Position numbers and translations under genes: made by a program. The notes under the pieces were generated by a model that saw only the letters and a program-made list of their open reading frames with translations, was not told where the DNA came from and did not search any database. A stretch of DNA of 64,000 nt from Ga0077523 sp038324085 (GTDB taxonomy: Bacteria > Pseudomonadota > Gammaproteobacteria > Burkholderiales > Ga0077523), in contig JBBQHP010000008.1 of the NCBI GenBank assembly GCA_038324085.1, positions 90,655 through 154,654 of the forward strand, read 5' to 3'. This document shows, piece by piece, positions 54,953 through 63,898 of this stretch. The number at the start of each line of letters is the position of its first letter. Position 1 is the first letter of the stretch.

Positions 54953-56677
54953 ATGAGCGCGAAGTCCGGCACCGGAGGCGACGTATTCGACTACGTGATC
55001 GTGGGGGCCGGCGCGGCCGGTGTCATCCTCGCGAATCGCCTCACCGAGGACGGCACGGCAACCGTCTGCCTGCTCGAGGCAGGACCCCCCGACTGGCATC
55101 CCTACCTGCATATTCCGGCGGGATACATCAAGGCGGTCTTCGATCCCGCCTTCACCTGGCAGTTCTCGTCGGAACCCGATCCGATGACCAACGGCCGCCG
55201 CATCCCCTTGCCGCAAGGGCGCACGCTGGGCGGCTCCACGTCCATCAACGGGCTCGTCTACAACCGTGGCCAGCGCGAGGACTACGACGAATGGTCGGCA
55301 CTGGGCAATCGCGGCTGGAGCTTCGCGGAAGTGCTGCCCTATTTCAAGCGCAACGAATGTCGGGTCGGCGGGGACGACGCCTATCGCGGTCGCGCCGGTC
55401 CGCTTCCGGTCACCGACATCGACTGGTTCCATCCGCTCTGCGAACAGTTCATTGCCGGCGCCCAGACCCTCGGGATGCCGCGCAATCCGGACTACAACGG
55501 CGCAACGCAGGCCGGCGTCGGCTATTTCCAGCGCACGATCCAGGGGCGCTGGCGCATGAGCGCCGCCCGTACTTACCTCGCGCCCGCGCGGAAGCGTCGC
55601 AATCTCGAAGTGCGCACCAACGCTCAGGCCACTGCCGTCATCTTCGAAGGCAGGCGCGCGGTCGGCGTGCGCTTCGTCCGGGGGGCCGCGGCGGGCACCA
55701 GCGCCATTGTGAACGCGCGTCGCGAAGTGCTGCTGTGCAGCGGCACACTCAACACCCCCAAGCTGTTGCAGCTCTCCGGCATCGGTCCCGGCGAAATCCT
55801 GCAGCGCGTCGGCAGCGCACCGGTCCAGGTGCTCGATGGCGTCGGCAACAACCTGCGCGATCACTATTCGGTGCGCCTGGTGGCGAGCACGCAGGGCGTC
55901 GCAACGATGAACGAATTGTCCCGTGCCCCCCGCCTTTGGGGCCAGATCGCCCGCTGGATGCTGGGCCGGCCCAGCATCCTCGCACTGAGCCCCTCGCTCG
56001 TGCACTTTTTCTGGCAGTCCCGCCCCGGGCTCGACCGGCCGGACCTGCAGGGCGTGTTCGCACCGGCCAGCTATCGCGAGGGCTACGTGGGGATGCTCGA
56101 TACCTACCCGGGTATGACTTGCGGCGTGTGGCAGCACCGACCCCACAGCGTCGGCACGGTCCAGGCGCGATCGTCCGACCCGCTCGCCGATCCGCTCATC
56201 CGACCGAACTATCTGGCGGACGAGCGCGATCGAAGAGTCCTGATCGACGGGATGCGCCTCGCGCGGCGCCTGCTCGGGACGCCCCAGTTGAGCCGTTTCG
56301 TGCTGCGCGAATCGCTGCCGGGCGCGCAAGTCCGCAGCGACGACGAACTGCTCGACTTCGCCCGGCGCTACGCCGTGTCGTCCTATCACGTGAACGGCAC
56401 CGCGCGCATGGGACCCGCAAACGACCCACGGGCGGTCGTCGACGACCAACTCCGGGTCCACGGCGTGGCTGCGCTGCGCGTGGTCGATGCCTCGGTGATG
56501 CCCACGACCCCGTCGGCGAACATCTGCGCGGCCACCATGATGATCGCCGAGAAGGCAGCCGACCTGATTCGCGGGTTGCCGACGCCCGCCTCCCTCGAGC
56601 CGGGGACCTCGACCGTACCGGCGCAGACGCAATACACGCCTGCCGCGACACCCGGGCGGAACCGCGATGTACCCTGA
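54953..56677 (+). CDS. GMC-family FAD oxidoreductase (choline dehydrogenase-like), copy 1
   Basis: A 574-residue flavin alcohol dehydrogenase. The FAD-binding motif is DYVIVGAGAAGVILANRLTE; the GMC signatures are GRTLGGSTSINGLVYNRG near residue 85 and SGTLNTPKLLQLSGIGP near residue 265. The active-site His is in SSYHVNGTARMGP and the C-terminal Asn is in TPSANICAATMMIAEKAA. The C-terminus has an extra ~40 residues (Pro/Thr-rich) not seen in copy 2. It lies 39 bases upstream of copy 2. The substrate is unknown. Confidence 0.93.
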   Translation: MSAKSGTGGDVFDYVIVGAGAAGVILANRLTEDGTATVCLLEAGPPDWHPYLHIPAGYIKAVFDPAFTWQFSSEPDPMTNGRRIPLPQGRTLGGSTSINGLVYNRGQREDYDEWSALGNRGWSFAEVLPYFKRNECRVGGDDAYRGRAGPLPVTDIDWFHPLCEQFIAGAQTLGMPRNPDYNGATQAGVGYFQRTIQGRWRMSAARTYLAPARKRRNLEVRTNAQATAVIFEGRRAVGVRFVRGAAAGTSAIVNARREVLLCSGTLNTPKLLQLSGIGPGEILQRVGSAPVQVLDGVGNNLRDHYSVRLVASTQGVATMNELSRAPRLWGQIARWMLGRPSILALSPSLVHFFWQSRPGLDRPDLQGVFAPASYREGYVGMLDTYPGMTCGVWQHRPHSVGTVQARSSDPLADPLIRPNYLADERDRRVLIDGMRLARRLLGTPQLSRFVLRESLPGAQVRSDDELLDFARRYAVSSYHVNGTARMGPANDPRAVVDDQLRVHGVAALRVVDASVMPTTPSANICAATMMIAEKAADLIRGLPTPASLEPGTSTVPAQTQYTPAATPGRNRDVP

Positions 56678-56716
56678 GCACCAATCCGACAGAACGGCCG
56701 AGCAAGGCCATCCAGC

Positions 56717-58378
56717 ATGAGCGAGCAGGCAAGGGAGTCCGAGACCTTCGATTTCGTCATCGTGGGCGCAGGCGCGGCCGGGTGCGTGCTTGCCAACCGA
56801 CTGTCCGCCGATGGCCGCGCGACCGTCTGCCTGCTCGAAGCGGGTCCGCCCGATCGCAATCCGTACATTCACATCCCCGCCGGATTCATCAAGCTCGCTT
56901 ACGACGCCAGGTACACCTGGCAGTTCAAGACCGAACCCAGCGCGGAGACGGCCGGCCGGCGCATTCCCACCACGCAGGGCCGGACGCTGGGCGGATCGAG
57001 TTCCATCAACGGATTCAATCGCACGCGCGGGCAGCCTGACGACTACGACGGCTGGGCCGCGCGCGGCAATCCCGGCTGGAGCTACGCCGAGGTGCTGCCC
57101 TACTTCAAGCGCAGCGAGCGGCGCATCGGCCCGTTCGATCCGCGCTACCGTGGCGGCGAAGGGTTGCTGCCCATCGCCGACTGCGATTGGCGCCATCCGC
57201 TGTGCGACGCGTTCATCGAGAGCGCCCGCGAAATCGGCGTACCCGACAATCCGGACTACAACGGCGCGCGCCAGGAGGGCGCCGGCTACTACCAGCGCTG
57301 GATCCTCAAGGGCCGGCGCCACAGCACCGCCTACGCCTTCCTGCGCCCGGCGACGAAGCGCTCGAATCTCGCGGTGCGCACGAACGCGCAGGCGACCCGC
57401 GTACTCCTGGAGGGACGGCGCGCAGTCGGCGTCGCGTACTGCGCCGGACCCGGCGCGGCGCTGCGCGAGGTCAGGGCGCGCCGGGAAGTCATTCTCACTG
57501 CCGGGGCCGCCAATACACCCAAGCTGCTGATGCTCTCGGGCATTGCGTCCGCCAGCCTGTTGAATCCGATCGGGATTCCCGTCGCCCACCACCTCCCGGG
57601 CGTGGGCGAAAATCTGCAGGACCACCACATGGTGCGATCAGTGTGCCGGGTGAAAAATGCGACCACGCTGAACCAGACGGCGCGCGGCTGGCGGTTGCTC
57701 GAGCAGATCGCGCTGTGGTCCATGGGCAGGCCGAGCGTGCTGGCGATCAGCCCGTCCGTGGCGTACGCGTTCTGGAAATCCGATGACGCGCTCGACCGCG
57801 CGGACCTGCAGTTCCATTTCAGTCCCGGCAGCTACAAGGAAGGCGTCGCCGGACTGCTCGACGATTTTCCCGGCATGACGCTCGGCTTCTACCTGCTGCG
57901 GCCGAAGAGCAGGGGCACGGTCCGCCTGGCGACGGCGAATCCGTTCGACGACCCGCTCCTCCAGCCCAACTACATGGCCGAGGCGGCAGACAAGGCCGTG
58001 GTCGCGGCTGCGCTGCGCCTGTCGCGCCGTATCCTGCATGGCCGCGCCTTGAGCCGCTACCGGGATCGGGACGAATATCCGCCGGCCTCCGCGGTTTCCG
58101 ATGCGGACCTGATCGAGTTTGCGCGCCGCCGCGGCGGTACCGCCTGGCACCTGATGGGGACCTGCCGGATGGGGCCCGATTCCGATCCCACCGCCGTGGT
58201 CGACAGCGCGCTGCGCGTGATCGGGGTCGAACGGTTGCGGGTGGCGGACGCGTCCATCATGCCCACCATGCCCTCGGGTAACACCCAGATCCCCACCATG
58301 ATGATCGCCGAGAAGGCCGCGGACCTGATACTCGGCCGGCCGGCGCCCCCCGCCGAATATCCTGCGCACAACGCTTAG
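56717..58378 (+). CDS. GMC-family FAD oxidoreductase, copy 2
   Basis: A 553-residue paralogue of the preceding gene. The FAD motif reads DFVIVGAGAAGCVLANRLSA and the signature GRTLGGSSSINGFNRTRG. The active-site His is in TAWHLMGTCRMGPDSDPTA and the Asn in MPSGNTQIPTMMIAEKAA. The two copies are aligned over their whole length but differ at many residues, so the duplication is old. Tandem copies may serve different alcohols. Likely cotranscribed. Confidence 0.93.
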   Translation: MSEQARESETFDFVIVGAGAAGCVLANRLSADGRATVCLLEAGPPDRNPYIHIPAGFIKLAYDARYTWQFKTEPSAETAGRRIPTTQGRTLGGSSSINGFNRTRGQPDDYDGWAARGNPGWSYAEVLPYFKRSERRIGPFDPRYRGGEGLLPIADCDWRHPLCDAFIESAREIGVPDNPDYNGARQEGAGYYQRWILKGRRHSTAYAFLRPATKRSNLAVRTNAQATRVLLEGRRAVGVAYCAGPGAALREVRARREVILTAGAANTPKLLMLSGIASASLLNPIGIPVAHHLPGVGENLQDHHMVRSVCRVKNATTLNQTARGWRLLEQIALWSMGRPSVLAISPSVAYAFWKSDDALDRADLQFHFSPGSYKEGVAGLLDDFPGMTLGFYLLRPKSRGTVRLATANPFDDPLLQPNYMAEAADKAVVAAALRLSRRILHGRALSRYRDRDEYPPASAVSDADLIEFARRRGGTAWHLMGTCRMGPDSDPTAVVDSALRVIGVERLRVADASIMPTMPSGNTQIPTMMIAEKAADLILGRPAPPAEYPAHNA

Positions 58379-58496
58379 CCGCACGAACGATCCGGCGCTG
58401 CGACACTCTATGTTCTGGCAGGACCCGCTCCGGGACGAGCGCGAACCAAGCCGATGCGCCCGTCGTCCGAATCGGCCATTCCCCGCTGGAGGAACC

Positions 58497-58772
58497 GTGT
58501 TCAGACTGATCGCGATGATTGCACTTGGTGCCCCGCTGATTGCCGTGTCGGCGCCGCCCCGGCAGATCGACTGGCCCACCCAGCTCGCCATGGGGCCCGA
58601 TCCGGGCGGGCACACGGGGGCGGGCGTCACGCCCGAGACCACCAAGACGGGCCAGACCGGGGACCACAACATGGGGACCGGCGGCACGCGTAGTGACGAG
58701 GCGAGGCCCGCAAAGTCCGAGAAGCCGGAGAAGCCGGAGAATCGGCCGACCGAGGGCGCCAAGCGGAAGTAA
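58497..58772 (+). CDS. Small exported Pro/Lys-rich hypothetical protein
   Basis: A 91-residue product with an N-terminal signal peptide (FRLIAMIALGAPLIAVSA) and a low-complexity rest: TPETTKTGQTGDHNMGTGGT, then SEKPEKPENRPTEGAKRK. The start is GTG 58497, with GGAGG four bases upstream; an ATG in frame at 58410 is weaker. It is between the GMC pair and the PEP-CTERM gene. No family recognised; it may be a small periplasmic or envelope protein. Confidence 0.55.
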   Translation: MFRLIAMIALGAPLIAVSAPPRQIDWPTQLAMGPDPGGHTGAGVTPETTKTGQTGDHNMGTGGTRSDEARPAKSEKPEKPENRPTEGAKRK

Positions 58773-58846
58773 CGGGCAACCGCCGCCGGGCATTCGTGCG
58801 CCACCGATCGCTTCGAATGATCCGCCCGGCGCGCGTGCTCGTCCGT

Positions 58847-58872
58847 GTCACTGTCGAGAAAACTGACGTGAC
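58847..58872. promoter_or_regulatory. Imperfect dyad upstream of the sigma-54 promoter
   Basis: GTCAC-T-GTC (58847-58855) is nearly the reverse complement of GACGTGAC (58865-58872), with one bulged base and a 9-base centre. It lies about 50-70 bases upstream of the promoter's -24 element, a position that suits an activator site; proof is lacking. Confidence 0.3.
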
Positions 58873-58918
58873 GCCTCGCCTCTTCCGGTAACCCCCGGGC
58901 AGGCCGAGGATTTTTTTC

Positions 58919-58934
58919 TGGCTCGGGTATTGCT
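58919..58934 (+). promoter_or_regulatory. Sigma-54 (RpoN) -24/-12 promoter of the PEP-CTERM gene
   Basis: TGGCTCGGGTATTGCT matches the consensus TGGCACG-N4-TTGC(A/T) except for one base. The key GG (58920-58921) and GC (58932-58933) are exactly 12 bases apart. It follows a T-run and lies about 230 bases before the ATG at 59164, in a 391-base non-coding gap. In some betaproteobacteria PEP-CTERM genes depend on RpoN with the PrsK/PrsR two-component system. Neither prsK nor prsR is present in this window. Confidence 0.68.
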
Positions 58935-59163
58935 GCGGCCACCCACGTCACGCTCGTGATTCTGGCGAGCGGCGACGAGAGCGCGCGGCCGCACAGGTCC
59001 GCCACACGCACACGTTTAACCCTTTGAACAGTACACGCGTACTCCGGCTCGCAACCATGCGCGAGCCAGTGAGCCGATTCGCAGAACTTCGGACCCGCTC
59101 GCTCCGCGGCGAGACCAAGAAGTCTTCGGCCGTTTGCAGTCCCACTCCGGGAGACCCACCTTG

Positions 59164-62100
59164 ATGCTCCACCCGCCTCTGCGCCGCAACGCCCTGAGCG
59201 TTGCCGTGCTGCTCGCCTTGTCGCCATCCGCCTTCGCGATCGACTACGTCTTTTCGAGCGGCGTATACGCTCCAGGCGTCACCGCCCCGGAGCCGCTGGT
59301 CGCGGGCCAGGTGCTCCAGATCAACGCCGGAAGCACCAAGTACTTCAGCGGGTCGACGCTGACCAACCAGACCGGGCGGGTGAACTGGAATGCCGAAACG
59401 CTGTACCTGCAGATCGGCGCGCTCATCGATAACCAGTCGCTGTGGGATGCACAGGGCAACGACACGCTGGTGAACAACGGCGGCAGCACCTCGACGTTCC
59501 TGAACAGCGGGACATTCCGCAAGAGCGCCGGCGCGGGCAGCACGACGATCGGCGGCATCGCCTTCGTGAACAGCGGCACCATCGACTCTCAGACCGGCAC
59601 GATCAACTTTGCCGGCGGCAATGCCACTTTCAATGCCGGCAGCCAGTTCATCGGCATCGGATCGACCACCATCTCGAGCAATGCCAGCTTCAACGGAGCA
59701 TTCACCTCATCCAACCTCAGCGTGGCCGGTGGCACGGCAACGGGGACCGCGGCCCGGATCGGCGGCAGCATGAGCTTCAGCGGCGGCGTGCTCGGGGGTA
59801 CCTGGGAAGTCGCGACCGGCCAGCTCGTGCGCGGCGTCGGTGGTTCCACCAAGTACATGAGCGCTGCAACGCTCGTCAACAACGGGACGGTGCAGTGGGA
59901 GACAGGCGACGCGCTCTATCTCCAGAATGACGCCGGCATCGTGAACAACAAGCTCTACGACATCCAGGCCAGCACCACGATCGTCAACAACGGCGGCACC
60001 CTCCCGCGCTTCACCAACAGCAGCGGCGGCACCCTGCGCGTAGCAGCGGGCCAGACCGCGAACATGGGCACTGTCGCATTCGTCAATGCCGGTACGCTCG
60101 AAGCAAACGGCACGCTGAACTTCGGTGGCGGCAATGCGACCTTCAATGGCGGCACGCATTTCATCGGCGGCGGGACCAACCTGATCACCAGCAACGCCAC
60201 GTTTGCCGGTGCGATCGAGAGCAGCAACCTGGTACTACAGGGCGGCGCCTTCACCGGCAGCGCAGCCGTGGTGAGCGGCAACGTGACGTTCACTGGTGGC
60301 TCGATCGCGGGCACCTGGGAACTCGCCAACGCCCAGCAACTTCAGGTCAAGGATGGCGGCACCAAGTATCTCGATGCGGCCACCTTCACCAACAAGGGCA
60401 CCGTCCAGTGGAATACCGGCAATGCCCTGTACCTGCAGAACGGCGCGAGCTTCCTGAACCAGGGCACTTTCAACTTCAACAGCAGCGCGAGCCTGGTGAA
60501 CAACGGCGGCAATCTGCCCGGCTTCACCAATACCGGTACGTTGCACGCAGCCTCGGGCATGTCGGGCTCGATCGGCACCCTTGCCTTCGTCAATAATGGC
60601 GGAACGCTGAACGCCGAGGGCACACTCAGATTCGACGGCGGCAACGCGACCTTCAACTCGGGTACGAAGTTCGTCGGCAGCGGGTCCAATGTCGTCAATT
60701 CCAATGCCCGCTTCGTGGACGATTTCAACTCGCTCAACCTGACCCTCGCGAACGGCAGCTTCGCCGGCGGCAATGGCAGTGCCGGGTCCAAGGTGGTCGT
60801 GAACGGTACGGTCGACCTGACCGGCGGCCTGCTGGAGGGCACCTGGGAAATCGGCACCGACCAGAACTTCATCGGTTTGTCGGGCGGAACCAAGTACGTG
60901 AATGGCGCGCAGATCACCAACCACGGTCTGCTCAGCTGGCAGACGGAGAACGCGTGGTATCTGCAGAACGGTGCCCAGGTCGACAACCAGCAGGTGTTCG
61001 AGATACTGCAGAGCGCGACGATCGCCAACAATGGCGGCGCGCTGCCGACCCTGGCCAACAACGGCCTGATGAAAGTCGCCGCGGGCAAGACGGCAACGAT
61101 CAGCACCGTGCGCTTCATCAACAACGGCACGCTGCTGATCGACGGCACTGTCAATTTCAACGGCAACAACGCCACTTTCAATGCCGGCAGCGTGTTCACC
61201 GGACCGGGCGTGGTGGCGATCAACAGCAATGCGAGCTTCAACGGTTCTCTCGAGTCGAGCAACCTGTCGTTGAATGGCGGCGGATTTGTCGGCACCAACG
61301 CCATCGTCAACGGGCTCGTGGCATGGACCGGCGGCTCCCTGCAGGGCTCGTGGGAAATCGGCTTCGGACAGGCCCTGGTGGCCAGCGATGGCGGCACCAA
61401 GTTCGCCGATGGCGTGACCCTCGTCAACAAGGGGGTGGTCGCGTGGAAGACCGGCCAGGCGCTGTACATGCAGAACGGTGCCCTCATCGACAATCGCGGC
61501 GCGTTCGAACTGCAGACGGGCACCACCCTGGTCAACAACGGCGGCGCGACATCCACCTTCGACAACAGTGGCACGCTCCGCGTGGCGTCGAACCAGGACG
61601 CGAACGTCAGCACCATCGCCTTCGTGAACTCCGCGGGTCTGATCGACGTCGGCTCCGCGGCTTCGCTGAACTTCAGCGGCGGCAACGCCACATTCAACGC
61701 CGGCACGCGATTCAAGGGTGCCGGCGTTGCGATGGTGACCAGCAATGCCAGATTCAACGGCGCTTTCGAATCGCAGAATCTGTCCTTGCGCGGCGGGGTG
61801 CTCAACGGCGGGGCCGCGCAACTGAACGGCAGTGCCGAGTTCACGGGCGGTTACCTGCAAGGTGCCTGGACCGTAGGCGCGGGCAGCACGCTGAACGTGC
61901 GTGACGGCGGCACCAAGTTTCTCGACGGCGTGAGCTTGACGAACAAGGGCACGATCAACTGGCAAGGCTCCGGCGCGCTGTACTTCCAGAATGGCGCCAA
62001 TTTCCAGAATGCAGGCCGGATCGATCTGCAGACCGACTCGAGCGCGGTTCACAACGGCGGCCAGGTGGGAACGTTCGTCAATACGGGACTCATCACGAAG

Positions 62101-62697
62101 ACCGCGGGCACGGGCACTTCCACGATCGGCAACAACCTCGGCTTCGACAACCAGGGAATCGTCGAGGTGACGACCGGCACCATCCGCCTGCCGGACAATT
62201 TCACCAACAACGGCACGTTGAAGGGCATCGGCAGCTTCGCATCCAATGTCCTGATCAACGCCGGCCATGTGGCCCCCGGCAGTTCACCGGGAACACTCAC
62301 CTTCAATGGCGAGTACCGGCAGGCGGCGACCGGCTCCTTCGACGTCGAACTCGCCAGCAGTTCCCTGTACGACATCTTCTTGGTCAATGGCAAGGCGACA
62401 CTCGACGGCACGCTGGCACTGACATGCGTCATGACCTGCGCGCTGAACGACGGTGACGAATTCGTGATTCTCGATTCCACCGGCGATTTGAGCGGAACGT
62501 TCGCAACCGTCACCACGCACAATTTCGGCAACGGCTTCCGCTACAACGTCGTATACGACTACAGCGCCGATCTGGTGAAGCTCCAGGTGCTGCAGGCCGG
62601 AACGCTGCCGGTGCCCGAACCCGAAACCTGGGCGCTGCTGGTCGCTGGCCTGGGCATGCTCGGATTCATGACACGGCGGCGCCGCTCGAAGGCTTGA
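59164..62697 (+). CDS. Large repeat-built exported protein with PEP-CTERM sorting signal
   Basis: A 1177-residue secreted protein. The signal peptide is RRNALSVAVLLALSPSAFA. The body is Gly/Asn/Thr/Ser-rich and made of six homologous units of about 171 residues with a beta-solenoid look (units carry TKY/TKF, TLVNNG and GGNATFNAG motifs). The C-terminus has PVPEPETWALLVAGLGMLGF followed by MTRRRR, a PEP-CTERM sorting tail for the exosortase system. The ATG at 59164 has GGGAG ten bases upstream. A matrix or surface structural role is inferred from the family. The exosortase is not in this window. Confidence 0.9.
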   Translation: MLHPPLRRNALSVAVLLALSPSAFAIDYVFSSGVYAPGVTAPEPLVAGQVLQINAGSTKYFSGSTLTNQTGRVNWNAETLYLQIGALIDNQSLWDAQGNDTLVNNGGSTSTFLNSGTFRKSAGAGSTTIGGIAFVNSGTIDSQTGTINFAGGNATFNAGSQFIGIGSTTISSNASFNGAFTSSNLSVAGGTATGTAARIGGSMSFSGGVLGGTWEVATGQLVRGVGGSTKYMSAATLVNNGTVQWETGDALYLQNDAGIVNNKLYDIQASTTIVNNGGTLPRFTNSSGGTLRVAAGQTANMGTVAFVNAGTLEANGTLNFGGGNATFNGGTHFIGGGTNLITSNATFAGAIESSNLVLQGGAFTGSAAVVSGNVTFTGGSIAGTWELANAQQLQVKDGGTKYLDAATFTNKGTVQWNTGNALYLQNGASFLNQGTFNFNSSASLVNNGGNLPGFTNTGTLHAASGMSGSIGTLAFVNNGGTLNAEGTLRFDGGNATFNSGTKFVGSGSNVVNSNARFVDDFNSLNLTLANGSFAGGNGSAGSKVVVNGTVDLTGGLLEGTWEIGTDQNFIGLSGGTKYVNGAQITNHGLLSWQTENAWYLQNGAQVDNQQVFEILQSATIANNGGALPTLANNGLMKVAAGKTATISTVRFINNGTLLIDGTVNFNGNNATFNAGSVFTGPGVVAINSNASFNGSLESSNLSLNGGGFVGTNAIVNGLVAWTGGSLQGSWEIGFGQALVASDGGTKFADGVTLVNKGVVAWKTGQALYMQNGALIDNRGAFELQTGTTLVNNGGATSTFDNSGTLRVASNQDANVSTIAFVNSAGLIDVGSAASLNFSGGNATFNAGTRFKGAGVAMVTSNARFNGAFESQNLSLRGGVLNGGAAQLNGSAEFTGGYLQGAWTVGAGSTLNVRDGGTKFLDGVSLTNKGTINWQGSGALYFQNGANFQNAGRIDLQTDSSAVHNGGQVGTFVNTGLITKTAGTGTSTIGNNLGFDNQGIVEVTTGTIRLPDNFTNNGTLKGIGSFASNVLINAGHVAPGSSPGTLTFNGEYRQAATGSFDVELASSSLYDIFLVNGKATLDGTLALTCVMTCALNDGDEFVILDSTGDLSGTFATVTTHNFGNGFRYNVVYDYSADLVKLQVLQAGTLPVPEPETWALLVAGLGMLGFMTRRRRSKA
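59335..62300 (+). repeat. Six tandem ~513-base coding repeats
   Basis: Measured from the codons for Thr-Lys-Tyr/Phe, units start near 59335, 59848, 60361, 60889, 61396 and 61912. Spacings are 513, 513, 528, 507 and 516 bases, all multiples of three (171, 171, 176, 169 and 172 codons). The units are diverged at DNA level, so this is an old internal duplication rather than a recent expansion. Confidence 0.85.
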
Positions 62698-62752
62698 GCG
62701 CCCAGGTCGGCGGGCGCCGGACCGGACGGGAACGGCGCCTGCCGCGGCAGCT

Positions 62753-62777
62753 GCCCATCCGGTCGAATCGGATGGGC
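62753..62777 (+). terminator. Hairpin after the PEP-CTERM gene
   Basis: GCCCATCCG (62753-62761) and CGGATGGGC (62769-62777) form a perfect 9-bp stem with a 7-base loop, 56 bases after the stop. No T-run follows, so it may work as a weak terminator or as an RNA-stabilising hairpin. Confidence 0.5.
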
Positions 62778-62879
62778 CTGTGGCATCACCGGACGGCGGG
62801 CGCACTGCGCCCTCGTCTGCGGTGGGAGCGACATCTTGTCGCACGGGTACCCGCGGGGTTACGTGCTTAAATCCGCGCC

Positions 62880-63864
62880 ATGCATTCACCACCGCCTCAG
62901 GCAGACAGAGGGACACTCACGGCCGCGAGGTCCGGTGCGCGTCTGCTCTTGGCACTGATCCTCGCCACCACCTCCTTGGCCGCAGCGGACGTTTTCGCGA
63001 ACTGCGGTTCCGCGTTCTGTGCGGTCACCACAAACTGGAATCTGCAGGGCATTCCGACGGCAGCCGGCAGCGGACGCATCGATCTGCGCTACGAATACAT
63101 CGACCAGAGCCGGCCCTGGTCCGGCTCTCACCGCGCTGACACGGCCGGTGACGAGGAGGCGCGAGAGACCAAGACCACCAACCACAACCTGCTCGCCACC
63201 TTCGACTACACCCTCTCGCCGCACTGGGCGCTGAGCGCCACGCTCCCGGTCATCAGCCGCTCCCATTCACATGTGGCTGAACCCGATACCGATCCGACAC
63301 AGGAATCGTGGAGGTTCTCCCGCATCGGCGATGCACGACTGCTGGCTTCGTGGCGCACCGCCGATGCATCGGAACATCCTTGGCTTCAAGCTGCCCACAG
63401 GCCCATATCGGGTCACCAACGTCGAAGGCGTGCTGGCGGAACGTTCGTTGCAGCCGGGGACCGGCAGCATCGATCTGGTCACGGGTGCCTTCGTTACGCG
63501 GCCCGCGCGCAAAGGTGCGCTCTGGTTCGCGCAGGCCACGTTCCAGGCCGCCGTCGCGACCAAGGACGGTTTTCGTCCGGGCAATCAGTTCAGCGTGACC
63601 CGCGGTTATCGCTATCCGTTGAACCTTCATGTCACTGCGATCCTGCAATTGAATGCCATGGTCCGCACCCGTGATGGCGGCGCGAACGCGGAGCCCGACG
63701 TGACCGGCGGCCAGTCCGTTTTCGCGAGCCCCGGACTGAGCTGGAGTCTGTCGCCACTGACCGAGGTCTATGGTTTCGTGCAACTGCCGGTGTACCGGCA
63801 TACCCACGGCGCACAACTCACTTTCGACTGGGCGCTCGTGGCCGGCGTTACGCGGCGGTTGTAA
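62880..63864 (+). pseudogene. Frameshifted outer-membrane beta-barrel protein gene
   Basis: The first frame (from ATG 62880) has a signal peptide (LLLALILATTSLAAADVFA) and CGSAFCAVTTNWNLQG, SGRIDLRYEYIDQSRPW and ALSATLPVISRSHSH. It then loses homology after WRTADASE near 63374. The rest continues in the next frame (ILGFKLPTGPYRVTNVEG, then SLQPGTGSIDLVTGAF) to the TAA at 63862-63864. Joined, it gives about 327 residues, consistent with a beta-barrel of the 'transporter'/MetA-like type. One extra base (or two lost) at about 63360-63376 explains it; a sequencing error would look the same. The function is unknown. Confidence 0.72.
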
Positions 63865-63868
63865 GTAT

Positions 63869-63887
63869 CCCCCGGCAGAGCCGGGGG
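63869..63887 (+). terminator. Strong GC hairpin after the outer-membrane gene
   Basis: CCCCCGGC-AGA-GCCGGGGG is a perfect 8-bp stem with a 3-base loop, four bases after the stop, followed by CTTT. It works as a terminator candidate for the outer-membrane gene, and it may also be the end hairpin of the element described at 63899-63999. Confidence 0.55.
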
Positions 63888-63898
63888 CTTTAAGTTGT

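Noticed and set aside
54561..54956. 131-codon forward frame between HMG-CoA lyase and the first GMC gene
   Set aside because: Arg/Ser/Ala-rich sequence with no family pattern; it overlaps both neighbours' ends and looks like non-coding GC-rich DNA.
54479..57628. Reverse-strand open frame of about 1050 codons across the HMG-CoA lyase end and the GMC genes
   Set aside because: Complement shadow of GC-rich coding DNA: it lies opposite two well-identified GMC genes, is Arg/Gly/His-rich and has no known domain.
58935..59160. c-di-GMP or other riboswitch in the long leader of the PEP-CTERM gene
   Set aside because: No GCACG-type or tetraloop/receptor core of a c-di-GMP-I switch was recognised; only a small AGTAC-ACGC-GTACT dyad at 59028-59041 is seen.
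60235..62268. Reverse-strand long frame across the repeat protein
   Set aside because: Repetition and openness come from the repeats of the real gene on the other strand.
59335..62300. CRISPR array or satellite
   Set aside because: The ~513-base units are diverged, in frame and code for protein; there are no short identical repeats with unique spacers.
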